A stretch of DNA of 64,000 nucleotides, taken from contig CANTEW010000004.1 in NCBI GenBank assembly GCA_947652925.1, positions 1 to 64,000 on the forward strand, in the 5' to 3' direction. The position numbers and the translations under genes are program-made. Under the pieces are notes generated by a model. The model was not told the origin of the DNA and made no database searches. It saw only the letters and a program-made list of their open reading frames with translations. Shown piece by piece: positions 27,040-35,190 of the stretch; position 1 is the stretch's first letter; each line of letters opens with the position of its first letter. Source of the stretch: an uncultured Lachnospiraceae bacterium. GTDB lineage: Bacteria > Bacillota > Clostridia > Lachnospirales > Lachnospiraceae.

Positions 27040-27072
27040 GATTCCCGAGCGTCTGTTGGACGTTCGGGAATC
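27040..27072 (-). terminator. Hairpin downstream of the large surface-protein gene
   Basis: GATTCCCGA (27040-27048) and TCGGGAATC (27064-27072), extended by CGTC/GACG with one wobble pair, form a long stable stem 40 bases past the stop codon of the minus-strand gene. No T tract follows on the minus strand, so it may stabilise the mRNA end or terminate inefficiently. Confidence 0.5.
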
Positions 27073-27113
27073 GAAATGACAGTGGTTGCTGATCTGTTTA
27101 TTATGATCCCGGG

Positions 27114-30100
27114 TTATCTTGTTACGGTAAAGGTTAAGCGAGTTGCCGCTTTGTTGTTTAAAACAATAGTGTACTGGCGCGTTGTGACACCGTTGCTGAA
27201 CATATTTTTTACATGGGCAGCTTTTATTTTAAATATTCCATCAGCAAATGTATACATATCAGTTGCTAAAGTACAGGTAACCCCTGCTTTATTTAAAAAA
27301 GTAACGGATTTGATGCCAGTAGCCATCAGATTGCCAGAACCTAAATCCATGTTAACTAGGACAGGCTGACCATTTGTCATCCTATAGGAAGATGAACCGA
27401 CTGAAGGCGCAATATCTGCGGCGGTCAATGTGAATTTTGCCTGGGTCTTTGCTAAATTGTTAAAAGTAACGGTATAGGTACGTGATAGGTTACCATTATT
27501 GATACAAGGTGTAATGTGTGTGCTGTCAATCACTAAAGTATTGTTGGTGAGTCTGTATTTGTCAGGAGCTAAAGTTGTATGGGAACCTGACTTCGTGACA
27601 AAAGTGATCGTGTTAATGCCAGTTGCGCCTATCTCACCAGTGCCCAAATCTATATTCACTGAGGAAGATTGCCCTTTATACATGGTATAAGAGGCGGCGG
27701 GGATAAACGGGAGTCTTCCGCTCGCATTCAAAGTAACAGTCAATTTTGTTGTGTTCTTATCGTTCAAATAAATAGTGTATTCTCGTGATACGATGCCATT
27801 AGTGAACATAGAACTGATCGTTGTGGAGAAAAATTTCAGTTGTCCACCAGTAAATGAATACCTGTCAGTCCCTAGGGTCGTAACAGAGCCAGCTTGGTTT
27901 CTAAATGTGATCTTATTGATGGTGGTCGCTCCTAATTGGCCAGAACCCATGTCGATATCTACAAAGACCGGCATGTTGTTTTGCATAGTATAAATCTGTT
28001 GTGCGACCGAAGGCGCTTTCTCATCAGCAGTTAATGTAAATGTGGCCTTTGTTTTTGCTATATTATTAAATGTGATGGTATATTGCCGTGATGGATTACC
28101 ATTATTGATGCAGGCCGTAATATGAGCAGCGTTAAGTACTAAATTTGTTCCGTTAAAGGTGTAGCTATCAGTAGGTACTATGATCGTATCACCATTTTTA
28201 TTTACAAAACTGAGTGAAGTAATATTATCTGCGCCAATTTCGCCGTTACCCAGATCAATGCCTACAGAAACTGTCTGATCTCTATACATAGTATAGGAGT
28301 TATTAGGGATAGACGGGAGTTTTCCGTTAGCAGCTAATGTAACTGTCAGCTGGGTCGCATTTTTATCATTTAAGAGAATGCTGTACTCACGGGATACAAC
28401 GCCATTACTTAGCATGGAGCTGACCGTAGTGGAGAAGATCTTTAATGTCCCATTTGTAAATGAATACTTATCAGTCCCTAAAGTCGTAACAGCACCAGCT
28501 TGGTTTTTGAATGTGATCGATTTTATGTTTGTTGCACTCAGGCTGCCGGAACCCATGTTGATATCGATCAGGACAGGCTGGCCGTTGTTCATAGTATAAG
28601 AAGTCTGATTGATCGAAGGTGCGCTTTCAGTGGCAGTTAATGTTACCTCTATCTTTGTTTTTGCTGGGTCATTAAATTTTATCTTGTATACACGTGATAC
28701 ATTTCCATTGTTGATAAGATTTGTTATGTGTTCAGCATCGATCACCAATTTATTATCAGCTGTCAGAGTATACAAGTCCGTTGACAAAGTTATATGAGTA
28801 CCTGATCTATCTGTGAAAGAGATAGTCTCTATACCCGTTGCAGCCAGATCTCCAGAACCCAGATCTACGTCTATGGAGACAGGAGTGTTTCTGGATACGT
28901 TATAAGAAACTGTCTGGATAGATGGGGAAGTGCCGCTCGCAGACAAAGTAACGGTCAGTTTGGTCGCTGCTCTGTCATTTAGAGTGATGATATAATCCCT
29001 TTCATTGACAGCGTTAGCAAACATACGATTGATTATTGAAGTATTAAATGTCAGTTTGCCATCTTTCAGAGTATAATCCTCTTTCGATAAAGTTGCAAGA
29101 GAACCTGTTTTAGTCTCAAACGTGATGGAATTGATGTCAGTTGCTTTCAAAGCACCAGAACCCATATCGATCTCAACAACAACAGGCTGATCGAGTGTCA
29201 TTGGATAGGAAGTTACTTCGATTGAAGGCGCTATATCATTGACGGTCAATCTGACGATTGTCTTGGTCGCTGCCTTATCATTAAATGTGACTGTATGTTC
29301 GCGTGACTTTATGCCGTTATCGATTAGGTCATCAATGTAAGAAGCATTAAATGTCAATGTCTCATCAGAAAAAGTATAACTGCTGGTGTTCAGCAGGACA
29401 GTGGCGCCAGAGGGGTCTCTGTAGGTGACTGACGAGATAGCGGAAGCAGCCAGATCGCCAGAACCCAGGTCGATATCCACGATATTAGGTTGGCCTTTGC
29501 ACATAGCAAAGGAAGTTTTTCCGATAGATGGAGATACGTCATCAGGACGCGGTGCGACAGTCCATGTAGCTGTTAATTTTGGCGTGATGGGTTCGGGTAA
29601 TCTTGCCCAGTCATTTGATGGATTGCAAGCACCGGTCAGTTGGAAAGTAAAATCTGCGAATGTGATATTGGCTGCTGAAAGTACATCATCACTCTTTAAC
29701 TGGTATTTATATTTGCCTGAAACAGCATCATAAGCATATTCATATGCGTTTGGACGCCCTGCGAGCGTAGATCTGATAAATGCACCATATTTATCAATGG
29801 GTGATACTTTATTATTGTTTGTTGTTGTTAAGGCAAGATAGACACTGGCGTTTTTATCATCTGTAAACATCTCGTCATTAGTTAAAGTGATATTGTTCAT
29901 GCCGGCGAGGGTAGCGTTTAATCTAACGTCGACGTCCATTGTACTCTTATTTTGGATGGTGAGTGGGTCGCTTGTGTGGCTATAATTATAGGTAGGGGTG
30001 CCAACGGTATTTTCAAAAAACAGTGATGCGTCAGGTTCAAAGGTTTTACCTGGATACTTATCATTTGCCATACCACCATCCGTTAATAGTTTTTGGGGAT

Positions 30101-30338
30101 CTAAGATAAAATCATATATAGTAGCGATAGGGGCGTTTTTATCTACGACCTTTTCTGGGATCGCAGGCAGCACTATGTTAAAAATGTCTGTCGATACGAC
30201 GCCTTCCAGCGATCCAGAGCCTTTTGATGTACCTTTCGGATATGCTCTGGAGTCTGCCGTAAATACAGCTAAAGAGCCGCTTGCCGCTATTGCTACTGCA
30301 AAGATCCCTAAGAATACTTTTTTGTAGCGTTGCTTCAT
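27114..30338 (-). CDS. Large secreted repeat protein (surface or fibre protein)
   Basis: A 1074-residue exported protein of unknown function. The N terminus is a signal peptide (basic MKQRYKK, hydrophobic to about residue 24). Residues about 45-262 form a beta-rich domain with landmarks FNIVLPAIPE, YDFILDPQKLL, LTIQNKSTMDVDVRL, FTFQLTGAC and LTATWTV, shared with the products at 32541 and, more loosely, 30595. Residues 268-1074 are eight repeats of 101 residues, each with SITFxNKxG and YTIxxND landmarks. They recall X2-like or Ig-like beta modules. No LPXTG, S-layer or other wall anchor is seen. AAGGAGGAGG sites precede the ATG. Adhesin, fibre subunit or glycan binder are all possible. Confidence 0.75.
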   Translation of the reverse strand: MKQRYKKVFLGIFAVAIAASGSLAVFTADSRAYPKGTSKGSGSLEGVVSTDIFNIVLPAIPEKVVDKNAPIATIYDFILDPQKLLTDGGMANDKYPGKTFEPDASLFFENTVGTPTYNYSHTSDPLTIQNKSTMDVDVRLNATLAGMNNITLTNDEMFTDDKNASVYLALTTTNNNKVSPIDKYGAFIRSTLAGRPNAYEYAYDAVSGKYKYQLKSDDVLSAANITFADFTFQLTGACNPSNDWARLPEPITPKLTATWTVAPRPDDVSPSIGKTSFAMCKGQPNIVDIDLGSGDLAASAISSVTYRDPSGATVLLNTSSYTFSDETLTFNASYIDDLIDNGIKSREHTVTFNDKAATKTIVRLTVNDIAPSIEVTSYPMTLDQPVVVEIDMGSGALKATDINSITFETKTGSLATLSKEDYTLKDGKLTFNTSIINRMFANAVNERDYIITLNDRAATKLTVTLSASGTSPSIQTVSYNVSRNTPVSIDVDLGSGDLAATGIETISFTDRSGTHITLSTDLYTLTADNKLVIDAEHITNLINNGNVSRVYKIKFNDPAKTKIEVTLTATESAPSINQTSYTMNNGQPVLIDINMGSGSLSATNIKSITFKNQAGAVTTLGTDKYSFTNGTLKIFSTTVSSMLSNGVVSREYSILLNDKNATQLTVTLAANGKLPSIPNNSYTMYRDQTVSVGIDLGNGEIGADNITSLSFVNKNGDTIIVPTDSYTFNGTNLVLNAAHITACINNGNPSRQYTITFNNIAKTKATFTLTADEKAPSVAQQIYTMQNNMPVFVDIDMGSGQLGATTINKITFRNQAGSVTTLGTDRYSFTGGQLKFFSTTISSMFTNGIVSREYTIYLNDKNTTKLTVTLNASGRLPFIPAASYTMYKGQSSSVNIDLGTGEIGATGINTITFVTKSGSHTTLAPDKYRLTNNTLVIDSTHITPCINNGNLSRTYTVTFNNLAKTQAKFTLTAADIAPSVGSSSYRMTNGQPVLVNMDLGSGNLMATGIKSVTFLNKAGVTCTLATDMYTFADGIFKIKAAHVKNMFSNGVTTRQYTIVLNNKAATRLTFTVTR
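27117..29537 (-). repeat. Eight 101-residue repeats in A-B alternation
   Basis: Repeat starts fall at residues 268, 369, 470, 572, 673, 774, 875 and 976 of the encoded protein, so the period is 101-102 residues (about 303 bases). Odd repeats share HITxxINNGN, SRxYTxxFNN and AKT endings (best in 3, 5 and 7). Even repeats share SSMxSNGVVSREY, LNDKxATKLTVTL endings. Repeat 4 is closest to 6, and repeat 5 closest to 7, so the real unit of expansion is a two-repeat dyad of about 202 residues. Confidence 0.85.
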
Positions 30339-30507
30339 AAAGAAAACCTCCTCTTTCCTCCTCCTTGAAGTATATTTTGTACTAAAAAATCATAATCCTA
30401 ATTTATTTTTCGGCACTGTTGCAGCATAACTTTAGTCTACACTCCGTTTTTTTTCTTTTTCGTAAATAGTAGATGATCTTTTACGCATATATCTATGGAT
30501 TTCTTAC

Positions 30508-30536
30508 TTGAATGTATAGAAAAAATATGTTAGTAT
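30508..30536 (+). promoter_or_regulatory. Probable promoter of the acidic secreted protein gene
   Basis: TTGAAT (30508-30513) and TAGTAT (30531-30536) with a 17-base spacer lie 58 bases before the ATG at 30595, within the AT-rich divergent region. Confidence 0.5.
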
Positions 30537-30594
30537 TAAAAAAATATAATTAATTATCTGTAGATTATTATAAACAAAAAAGGGAGTTGATAGG

Positions 30595-31824
30595 ATGGGG
30601 AGAAAAACACGGAGGTCTATATGGATCAGTCTGGTATTGATAGGTGTTCTGTGTGTACCAGGAGTCAGAGTGGTCCGGGCGGGAGAAGGGTCAGAAGGAA
30701 ATGGCACAGTATCTTTGGACGGAGTGATTTCGAATAACAGCTTAAGTGTGGGGCAAGAGGAAACTGAAGATATCAGTGGAGGGGAGACCAGGCTTGGCGA
30801 TGGGGATATCAGTGGAAATGGGGTTGGACTTGAAAGCCGAGAGGAAGATGGGGCTGTCAGCCTAAATGGTAGAGTGTATTCAGAAGAGGAAGAGGATGTT
30901 TCGGAAAACGGAGTGTCGTTAGATATGCCAGTGCAGGAGAACGCTGTGATATCAGAAAATCGGACGGATGGAGATGCACATAAAGAAGCTTTGAACGTTG
31001 TGCTGCCGACGGAACTCCCGTTCAGTGTGATCCTTCTAGGAAAAGAAGGGCGCAGGGGTGCGATACATTCAGAACAGTTTTGTCTTGAAAACAAAGGGTA
31101 TGAGGATATATGTGTTTCTATCCAAGGGGTATGCGCTGGGCTAGACGGAGAAAGATATGTGGTCAGCGATGTTTCCGTGAAAAATACAGAAGTGCAGGAG
31201 AAGAATGTATGGATGTATCTGAAATGGGAGGATCAAGATGGGGAAGAGTTGCAAAGAACAGGGATTGTGATGGGCGATGTTTCAAGACCAGGACAAGGGG
31301 AAATTGTTTTAAAGGCGCCTAAGAGGGATAAAAAAGGCAAGATCATAAGAAACGATCAGAGTTCTAGAGCATATTTTTCTTTTACAGGCGACCTAAATGC
31401 GGGGATCGAAGGAGCTTGGAGAGGGGATGAATTAAGAGTAGACTTGGAATTTTCAATGGAAAAGATTGTATCTGTGGATACAGATGATCACGTGGAGAAG
31501 GGAAGCGTATCATCTGATAGAAGTGATGATTCAGAATATCATGCTGTGGACGAGTTGGACAGTGTGGATTCAGATGAGAAAGAGAACATGGATGATCCGG
31601 AGAGTGTATCAGACAACACAATGGATGAGCCAGAGAGTATATCGAACAATATATTGGATAATCCGGAGAGCGAATCATCCAATACGGATGATCCGGAGAG
31701 TATATCAGACAATGTTTTAGATGTGTTGTTGAGTAACTCGGATGGTGATATAGACAAAATGGATATAAAGGAAGATGAAGCATATGGTAGCGGAGGGGAG
31801 TGTTTTTCGGATGAACGTCCATAA
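30595..31824 (+). CDS. Secreted acidic protein with DPESxSDN repeats
   Basis: An uncharacterised exported protein of 409 residues. A signal peptide covers about residues 1-29. Residues about 30-130 are low complexity, rich in Glu, Gly, Asn and Ser, with repeated (I/V)S(G/E)NGV-like phrases. The middle (about 135-300) has landmarks resembling the neighbouring surface proteins: NVVLPTELPFSVIL, FCLENKGYEDICVSI, AYFSFTGDLNA and LRVDLEFSM. Residues about 340-385 hold an imperfect repeat of DDPESVSDN. No transmembrane anchor or LPXTG is visible. It is divergent from the 1074-residue protein gene and upstream of two related genes. GGGAG precedes the ATG. Confidence 0.7.
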   Translation: MGRKTRRSIWISLVLIGVLCVPGVRVVRAGEGSEGNGTVSLDGVISNNSLSVGQEETEDISGGETRLGDGDISGNGVGLESREEDGAVSLNGRVYSEEEEDVSENGVSLDMPVQENAVISENRTDGDAHKEALNVVLPTELPFSVILLGKEGRRGAIHSEQFCLENKGYEDICVSIQGVCAGLDGERYVVSDVSVKNTEVQEKNVWMYLKWEDQDGEELQRTGIVMGDVSRPGQGEIVLKAPKRDKKGKIIRNDQSSRAYFSFTGDLNAGIEGAWRGDELRVDLEFSMEKIVSVDTDDHVEKGSVSSDRSDDSEYHAVDELDSVDSDEKENMDDPESVSDNTMDEPESISNNILDNPESESSNTDDPESISDNVLDVLLSNSDGDIDKMDIKEDEAYGSGGECFSDERP

Positions 31825-31913
31825 TCTTTTGTGGGTAAAAAAAATAAAAAAATGCTAAAGTAAAATGTATTTCGTTCGATAAATAAGATAGAGGGTTACG
31901 ATTGAGTCATCAC

Positions 31914-31950
31914 TTTTCAAGATATTTACTTTAACAGATAATACTGTTAA
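31914..31950 (+). promoter_or_regulatory. Palindrome overlapping a possible -10 box
   Basis: TTAACAG (31931-31937) and CTGTTAA (31944-31950) form a perfect inverted repeat around ATAATA. GATAAT (31937-31942) could be a -10 box, with TTTTCA (31914-31919) as a poor -35 at 17 bases. The layout would suit a repressor operator for the downstream gene pair. Confidence 0.4.
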
Positions 31951-31984
31951 GGATAAATATAGAACATAAAGGAGGTATCAAAAC

Positions 31985-32494
31985 GTGGCGGACGAAGCAG
32001 TGAAAGATAAAAAAAAGAAAGGAGGGAAGGTTATCCTTGCGATATGTGTTGTGGTCATCGTTGCATTATGTATATTGATTTACTTTTTATTGCATAAGGA
32101 TGATGGACCGAAACGGGATGTTGTAGTCAATGAGGATAATGTAAGCGATATACTTACAGAAATAGAAGATGGCCCTGCTGCTGGTACTTATCAAGTGGTC
32201 ATGAATTCTACGTGGCATTTCAAAGACGGAAAAGCATCTTCGGACAATGCATATGTGGAGAACTCGAAAGCAAATAAAAATCCTGTCTATTTTGAGGTCA
32301 CACGTTCTGATACGGATGAAACAATTTTTGAGTCGCCGATCATCCCAGTAGGCAGTCATATGGAAAAGATAACTTTAGATAAGAAGTTGTCGGCAGGGAC
32401 GTATGATTGTGTTGTGACATATCATTTATTAGATGATGATGAAGAGACTATCAGTACGGTCAGAGTGGCGTTAACGATCATTGTCGACAAATGA
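31985..32494 (+). CDS. Small membrane-anchored protein of the surface-protein locus
   Basis: A 169-residue protein of unknown function. A short Lys-rich cytoplasmic start (KDKKKKGGK) is followed by one membrane helix (about residues 16-36). The rest is an extracytoplasmic beta-rich domain with GTYQVVMNSTWHFKDGK, SPIIPVGSHMEKI and GTYDCVVTYHLLDDDEET. It starts with GTG at 31985 after AAAGGAGG. It lies between two secreted proteins that share a domain, with a 46-base gap to the next gene. It could be a membrane dock or assembly factor for them. No enzyme motif is visible. Confidence 0.65.
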   Translation: MADEAVKDKKKKGGKVILAICVVVIVALCILIYFLLHKDDGPKRDVVVNEDNVSDILTEIEDGPAAGTYQVVMNSTWHFKDGKASSDNAYVENSKANKNPVYFEVTRSDTDETIFESPIIPVGSHMEKITLDKKLSAGTYDCVVTYHLLDDDEETISTVRVALTIIVDK

Positions 32495-32540
32495 TGGAGG
32501 GATGGTTGAGATAATGTAGTTTAAGGAGGAGTTTTGATTT

Positions 32541-33689
32541 ATGAGGAAAAAAAGATTTTTAGCAGTCATCATAGCGGCATCTATGATGTTAGGTAATTCA
32601 GTCACAGCATTTGCGACTGTATCTTCCCAAGATGTCACTAAGTCTCCGGTAAAAGGTACGGCAACAGGTAAGGCTTTCTTTGAAGGTTATGTGAATGAAG
32701 ATGTCTTTATAGTAGAGGTGCCTACAGTTGCTACTCCAACAGATCAGACGTTTGATTTTATCATGGATCCCCAGAGATTGATAGAGAAAACAAGCGGTAA
32801 TAAGTATGCGATATCAAATACAAATGATGCTAACAGACATGGCATAAGTACAGATAGTATCAGCTATGGTTCATTGTATTTTGTGAACAGGAATGATGAT
32901 GGGACAGTTTCTCAGCTCAGTACCAGCAGTAATTATCTCCATGTTAAAAATAAGGGGAGCAGGGATGTTACAGTAGGATTGAAAGCTGAAGTTAAAAATA
33001 TGGGAACACTTGAATTCTCAGCTGACGAAGATGTATCTGGAAATGATAAACCAAGTATCTATCTTGCAATGCAAGGCGCAGATACATCTGGTAACAATGC
33101 ACAGACAGATGTTATAGAAAGTATCAGCCAAGGGGCTTCCATGAGTGCAACAGTTTCTGGATGTGACGGTGATTATATCGTTTCTGTGAATAGTGCAAAT
33201 GAATACGAATACGTAGTATCTTCTGACAGCGTAAGTTATTCAGGATATGATTTCAGATTAACAGGTGCTTGCGGCGGCGGTGGTTTTACAGATTGGAAAG
33301 CAGTGGAAAAAGCAATGGGAACAGCAGTTCCTAAAGTAGCAGTTACATGGGAAATAGTACCATATGTTACTCCGGTAGCTCCAGGTCTCATTGGTACAAC
33401 AAATAACTTTGCTAGACCTGCAAACGGCGGTGTGATCGTAAGTGTCAATATGGGTGCAGGGACATTAGGAGCAACGGGGATTGAAAAGATCACCTTCCCA
33501 GATCCAGCAAATGCAAGTAATCCACCAAAAACGCTTGCAGAAAGTAATTACAGTGTGTATGAAGAAAATGGTGTATGGAAAGTAAAACTCTTAGCTACAC
33601 ATTTAGCTAACTTAACAGCAAATAGAGTATATACAATCCAATTCAATGATGCTGCTAAAACAACAATTACATTTACAGTAACAGTATAA
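32541..33689 (+). CDS. Secreted protein related to the large repeat protein
   Basis: A 382-residue exported protein with a clear signal peptide ending near ATVSS (about residue 27). Its residues about 40-275 match the N-terminal domain of the 1074-residue protein: DVFIVEVPTV, FDFIMDPQRLI, NYLHVKNKGSRDVTVGL, YDFRLTGAC and VTWEIVP appear in the same order. The last 100 residues form a single repeat module (VNMGAGTLGATGIEKITF, YTIQFNDAAKT) closest to the odd-type repeats. It may be a minimal paralogue. TTAAGGAGG precedes the ATG, and a strong terminator follows. Confidence 0.75.
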   Translation: MRKKRFLAVIIAASMMLGNSVTAFATVSSQDVTKSPVKGTATGKAFFEGYVNEDVFIVEVPTVATPTDQTFDFIMDPQRLIEKTSGNKYAISNTNDANRHGISTDSISYGSLYFVNRNDDGTVSQLSTSSNYLHVKNKGSRDVTVGLKAEVKNMGTLEFSADEDVSGNDKPSIYLAMQGADTSGNNAQTDVIESISQGASMSATVSGCDGDYIVSVNSANEYEYVVSSDSVSYSGYDFRLTGACGGGGFTDWKAVEKAMGTAVPKVAVTWEIVPYVTPVAPGLIGTTNNFARPANGGVIVSVNMGAGTLGATGIEKITFPDPANASNPPKTLAESNYSVYEENGVWKVKLLATHLANLTANRVYTIQFNDAAKTTITFTVTV

Positions 33690-33702
33690 CAGTACCTTCA
33701 AT

Positions 33703-33743
33703 AATAAATCCCTCGTAATCTTGTTGCGAGGGATTTATTTTCT
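33703..33743 (+). terminator. Terminator after the surface-protein genes
   Basis: AATAAATCCCTCG (33703-33715) pairs perfectly with CGAGGGATTTATT (33727-33739) around an 11-base loop, followed by TTCT. It separates the surface-protein locus from the AT-rich glycan island. Confidence 0.92.
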
Positions 33744-33889
33744 ATATAAATAAGGTGACGGTAGGTCCATTGAAGAATAGAGGATTCAAATATGCTTAGG
33801 GTTGGGGCATGTAGGTGGTAAGAAATAAAATCAAGAATGTTGCATTTTCTTGTAAAATGCTATATATAAAATAAATGAGAGGGGAATAA

Positions 33890-35161
33890 ATGGAATTGCA
33901 TGATGGGAGCAAATTGGTATATGACATAGAGATATGTAAGGATATATACTCATTAAAAAATACATCGGATATTGTTATCTATGGAGCGGGAGGGAAAGGA
34001 AAAGAGATTTTTTTACAATTGAAGAGAGCTGGGATAGCTGTAAGTTTTTTTTGTGATCTTGATATGGGCAAATGGGGAGATTGTATTGAAAATGTAACGA
34101 TAATCTCACCGTTTGAGATAGGATATAGAAAATTTAGTGATAACAGGATCATATATATGATAGCATGTGTTGAACAGCCACAAGAAGTGATAAATTTATT
34201 CAGATATATGAGATTGGGTAATGTACAAATTATAACTTACTGGGGAATAAGAATGGCGTTATACCTAAATAAGGAACATTTATATGGAAAAGGATCGAAA
34301 GAAGCGAATGCATTTCAGATAGAAAAGATAAAGAGGAGAAATAGATTTATCAATCTGGGATTTTCTTTTATGCATACAATGTTAACCGCTCCGGATGATG
34401 CAGTATGGATTTTGCAGCCAGGCAAAACAGCGTCATCCACATTAGTGAGAAGATTAGAAGAAAAAAAAGTTTCATATGTTAAACTGCATAGCTTGGAATA
34501 TCCTCAACATATTTTAGGCGAAGAATTTAGTGAAGTATGGAAAAACATGGTCAATGAAAGGATGAAAAAGCCGTTTAAGATCATAACAGCAGTGCGTGAG
34601 CCTATAAGCAGAGATTATTCCGCTTTTTGGCAAGCGTTTTCAGATGACAATGAGATGGCGATGGAAATGTCAATCTTAAATAAGGACTTTCAGAAAACAT
34701 ATAATAAATATATAGATTTGATCTTATCAGGAAATGAGCATATGAAAAAAATTCTTGGAATGTCTATGATATTTCCTTGGGGAGAACAATTTGAATGGTT
34801 TGATGAACAGATAAAAAAATATTTAGATATAGATGTGTTTAAATATCCTTTTGATAAAATAAAAGGATATACGATAATAAAAAAAGGTAATGTTGAATTA
34901 TTATTGTATAAGGTAGAAAAGATGGAGAGTATATTAGATACGATTGCTTCATTTGTAGGTACTGCAGGATTATCTAAGACGAATGAGAATGTAGGTGGAG
35001 GGAAATGGTATGGGTTAGCATCCTCACAGTTTCGCAGAGAATTAAAAATATCGAGACAGTATACAGATCATTACTATCGTGAGAATCCTAAAATGGATCA
35101 TTTTTATTCTTTAGAAGAAAAAGAGTGTTTCTTGGAGAAATGGGAAGAAAATATTATATAA
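33890..35161 (+). CDS. Sulfotransferase-like protein with N-terminal Rossmann tag
   Basis: A 423-residue cytoplasmic protein in two parts. Residues about 20-125 form a Rossmann-like domain opening with DIVIYGAGGKGKEIFLQL. From about 165 comes a P-loop-like fold: WILQPGKTASSTLVRRLEE resembles the 5'-phosphosulfate loop, and KIITAVREPISRDYSAFW the 3'-phosphate-binding segment. A late NVGGGKWYG recalls the NKWYS group of capsular polysaccharide synthesis proteins. It may transfer sulfate or a related group to a glycan, but PAPS use is inferred. It is paralogous to the gene at 36476. AGAGGGG precedes the ATG. Confidence 0.7.
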   Translation: MELHDGSKLVYDIEICKDIYSLKNTSDIVIYGAGGKGKEIFLQLKRAGIAVSFFCDLDMGKWGDCIENVTIISPFEIGYRKFSDNRIIYMIACVEQPQEVINLFRYMRLGNVQIITYWGIRMALYLNKEHLYGKGSKEANAFQIEKIKRRNRFINLGFSFMHTMLTAPDDAVWILQPGKTASSTLVRRLEEKKVSYVKLHSLEYPQHILGEEFSEVWKNMVNERMKKPFKIITAVREPISRDYSAFWQAFSDDNEMAMEMSILNKDFQKTYNKYIDLILSGNEHMKKILGMSMIFPWGEQFEWFDEQIKKYLDIDVFKYPFDKIKGYTIIKKGNVELLLYKVEKMESILDTIASFVGTAGLSKTNENVGGGKWYGLASSQFRRELKISRQYTDHYYRENPKMDHFYSLEEKECFLEKWEENII

Positions 35162-35190
35162 ATTATTTGGAAGTGGGGTAATGATATAAA

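Noticed and set aside
27117..29537. CRISPR array
   Set aside because: The regular period is about 303 bases within one coding frame; there are no short identical repeats with unique spacers and no cas genes.
27114..30338. Plus-strand open frames opposite the repeat protein (for example 29425-29733)
   Set aside because: They recur once per repeat, as expected for shadows of a repetitive gene.
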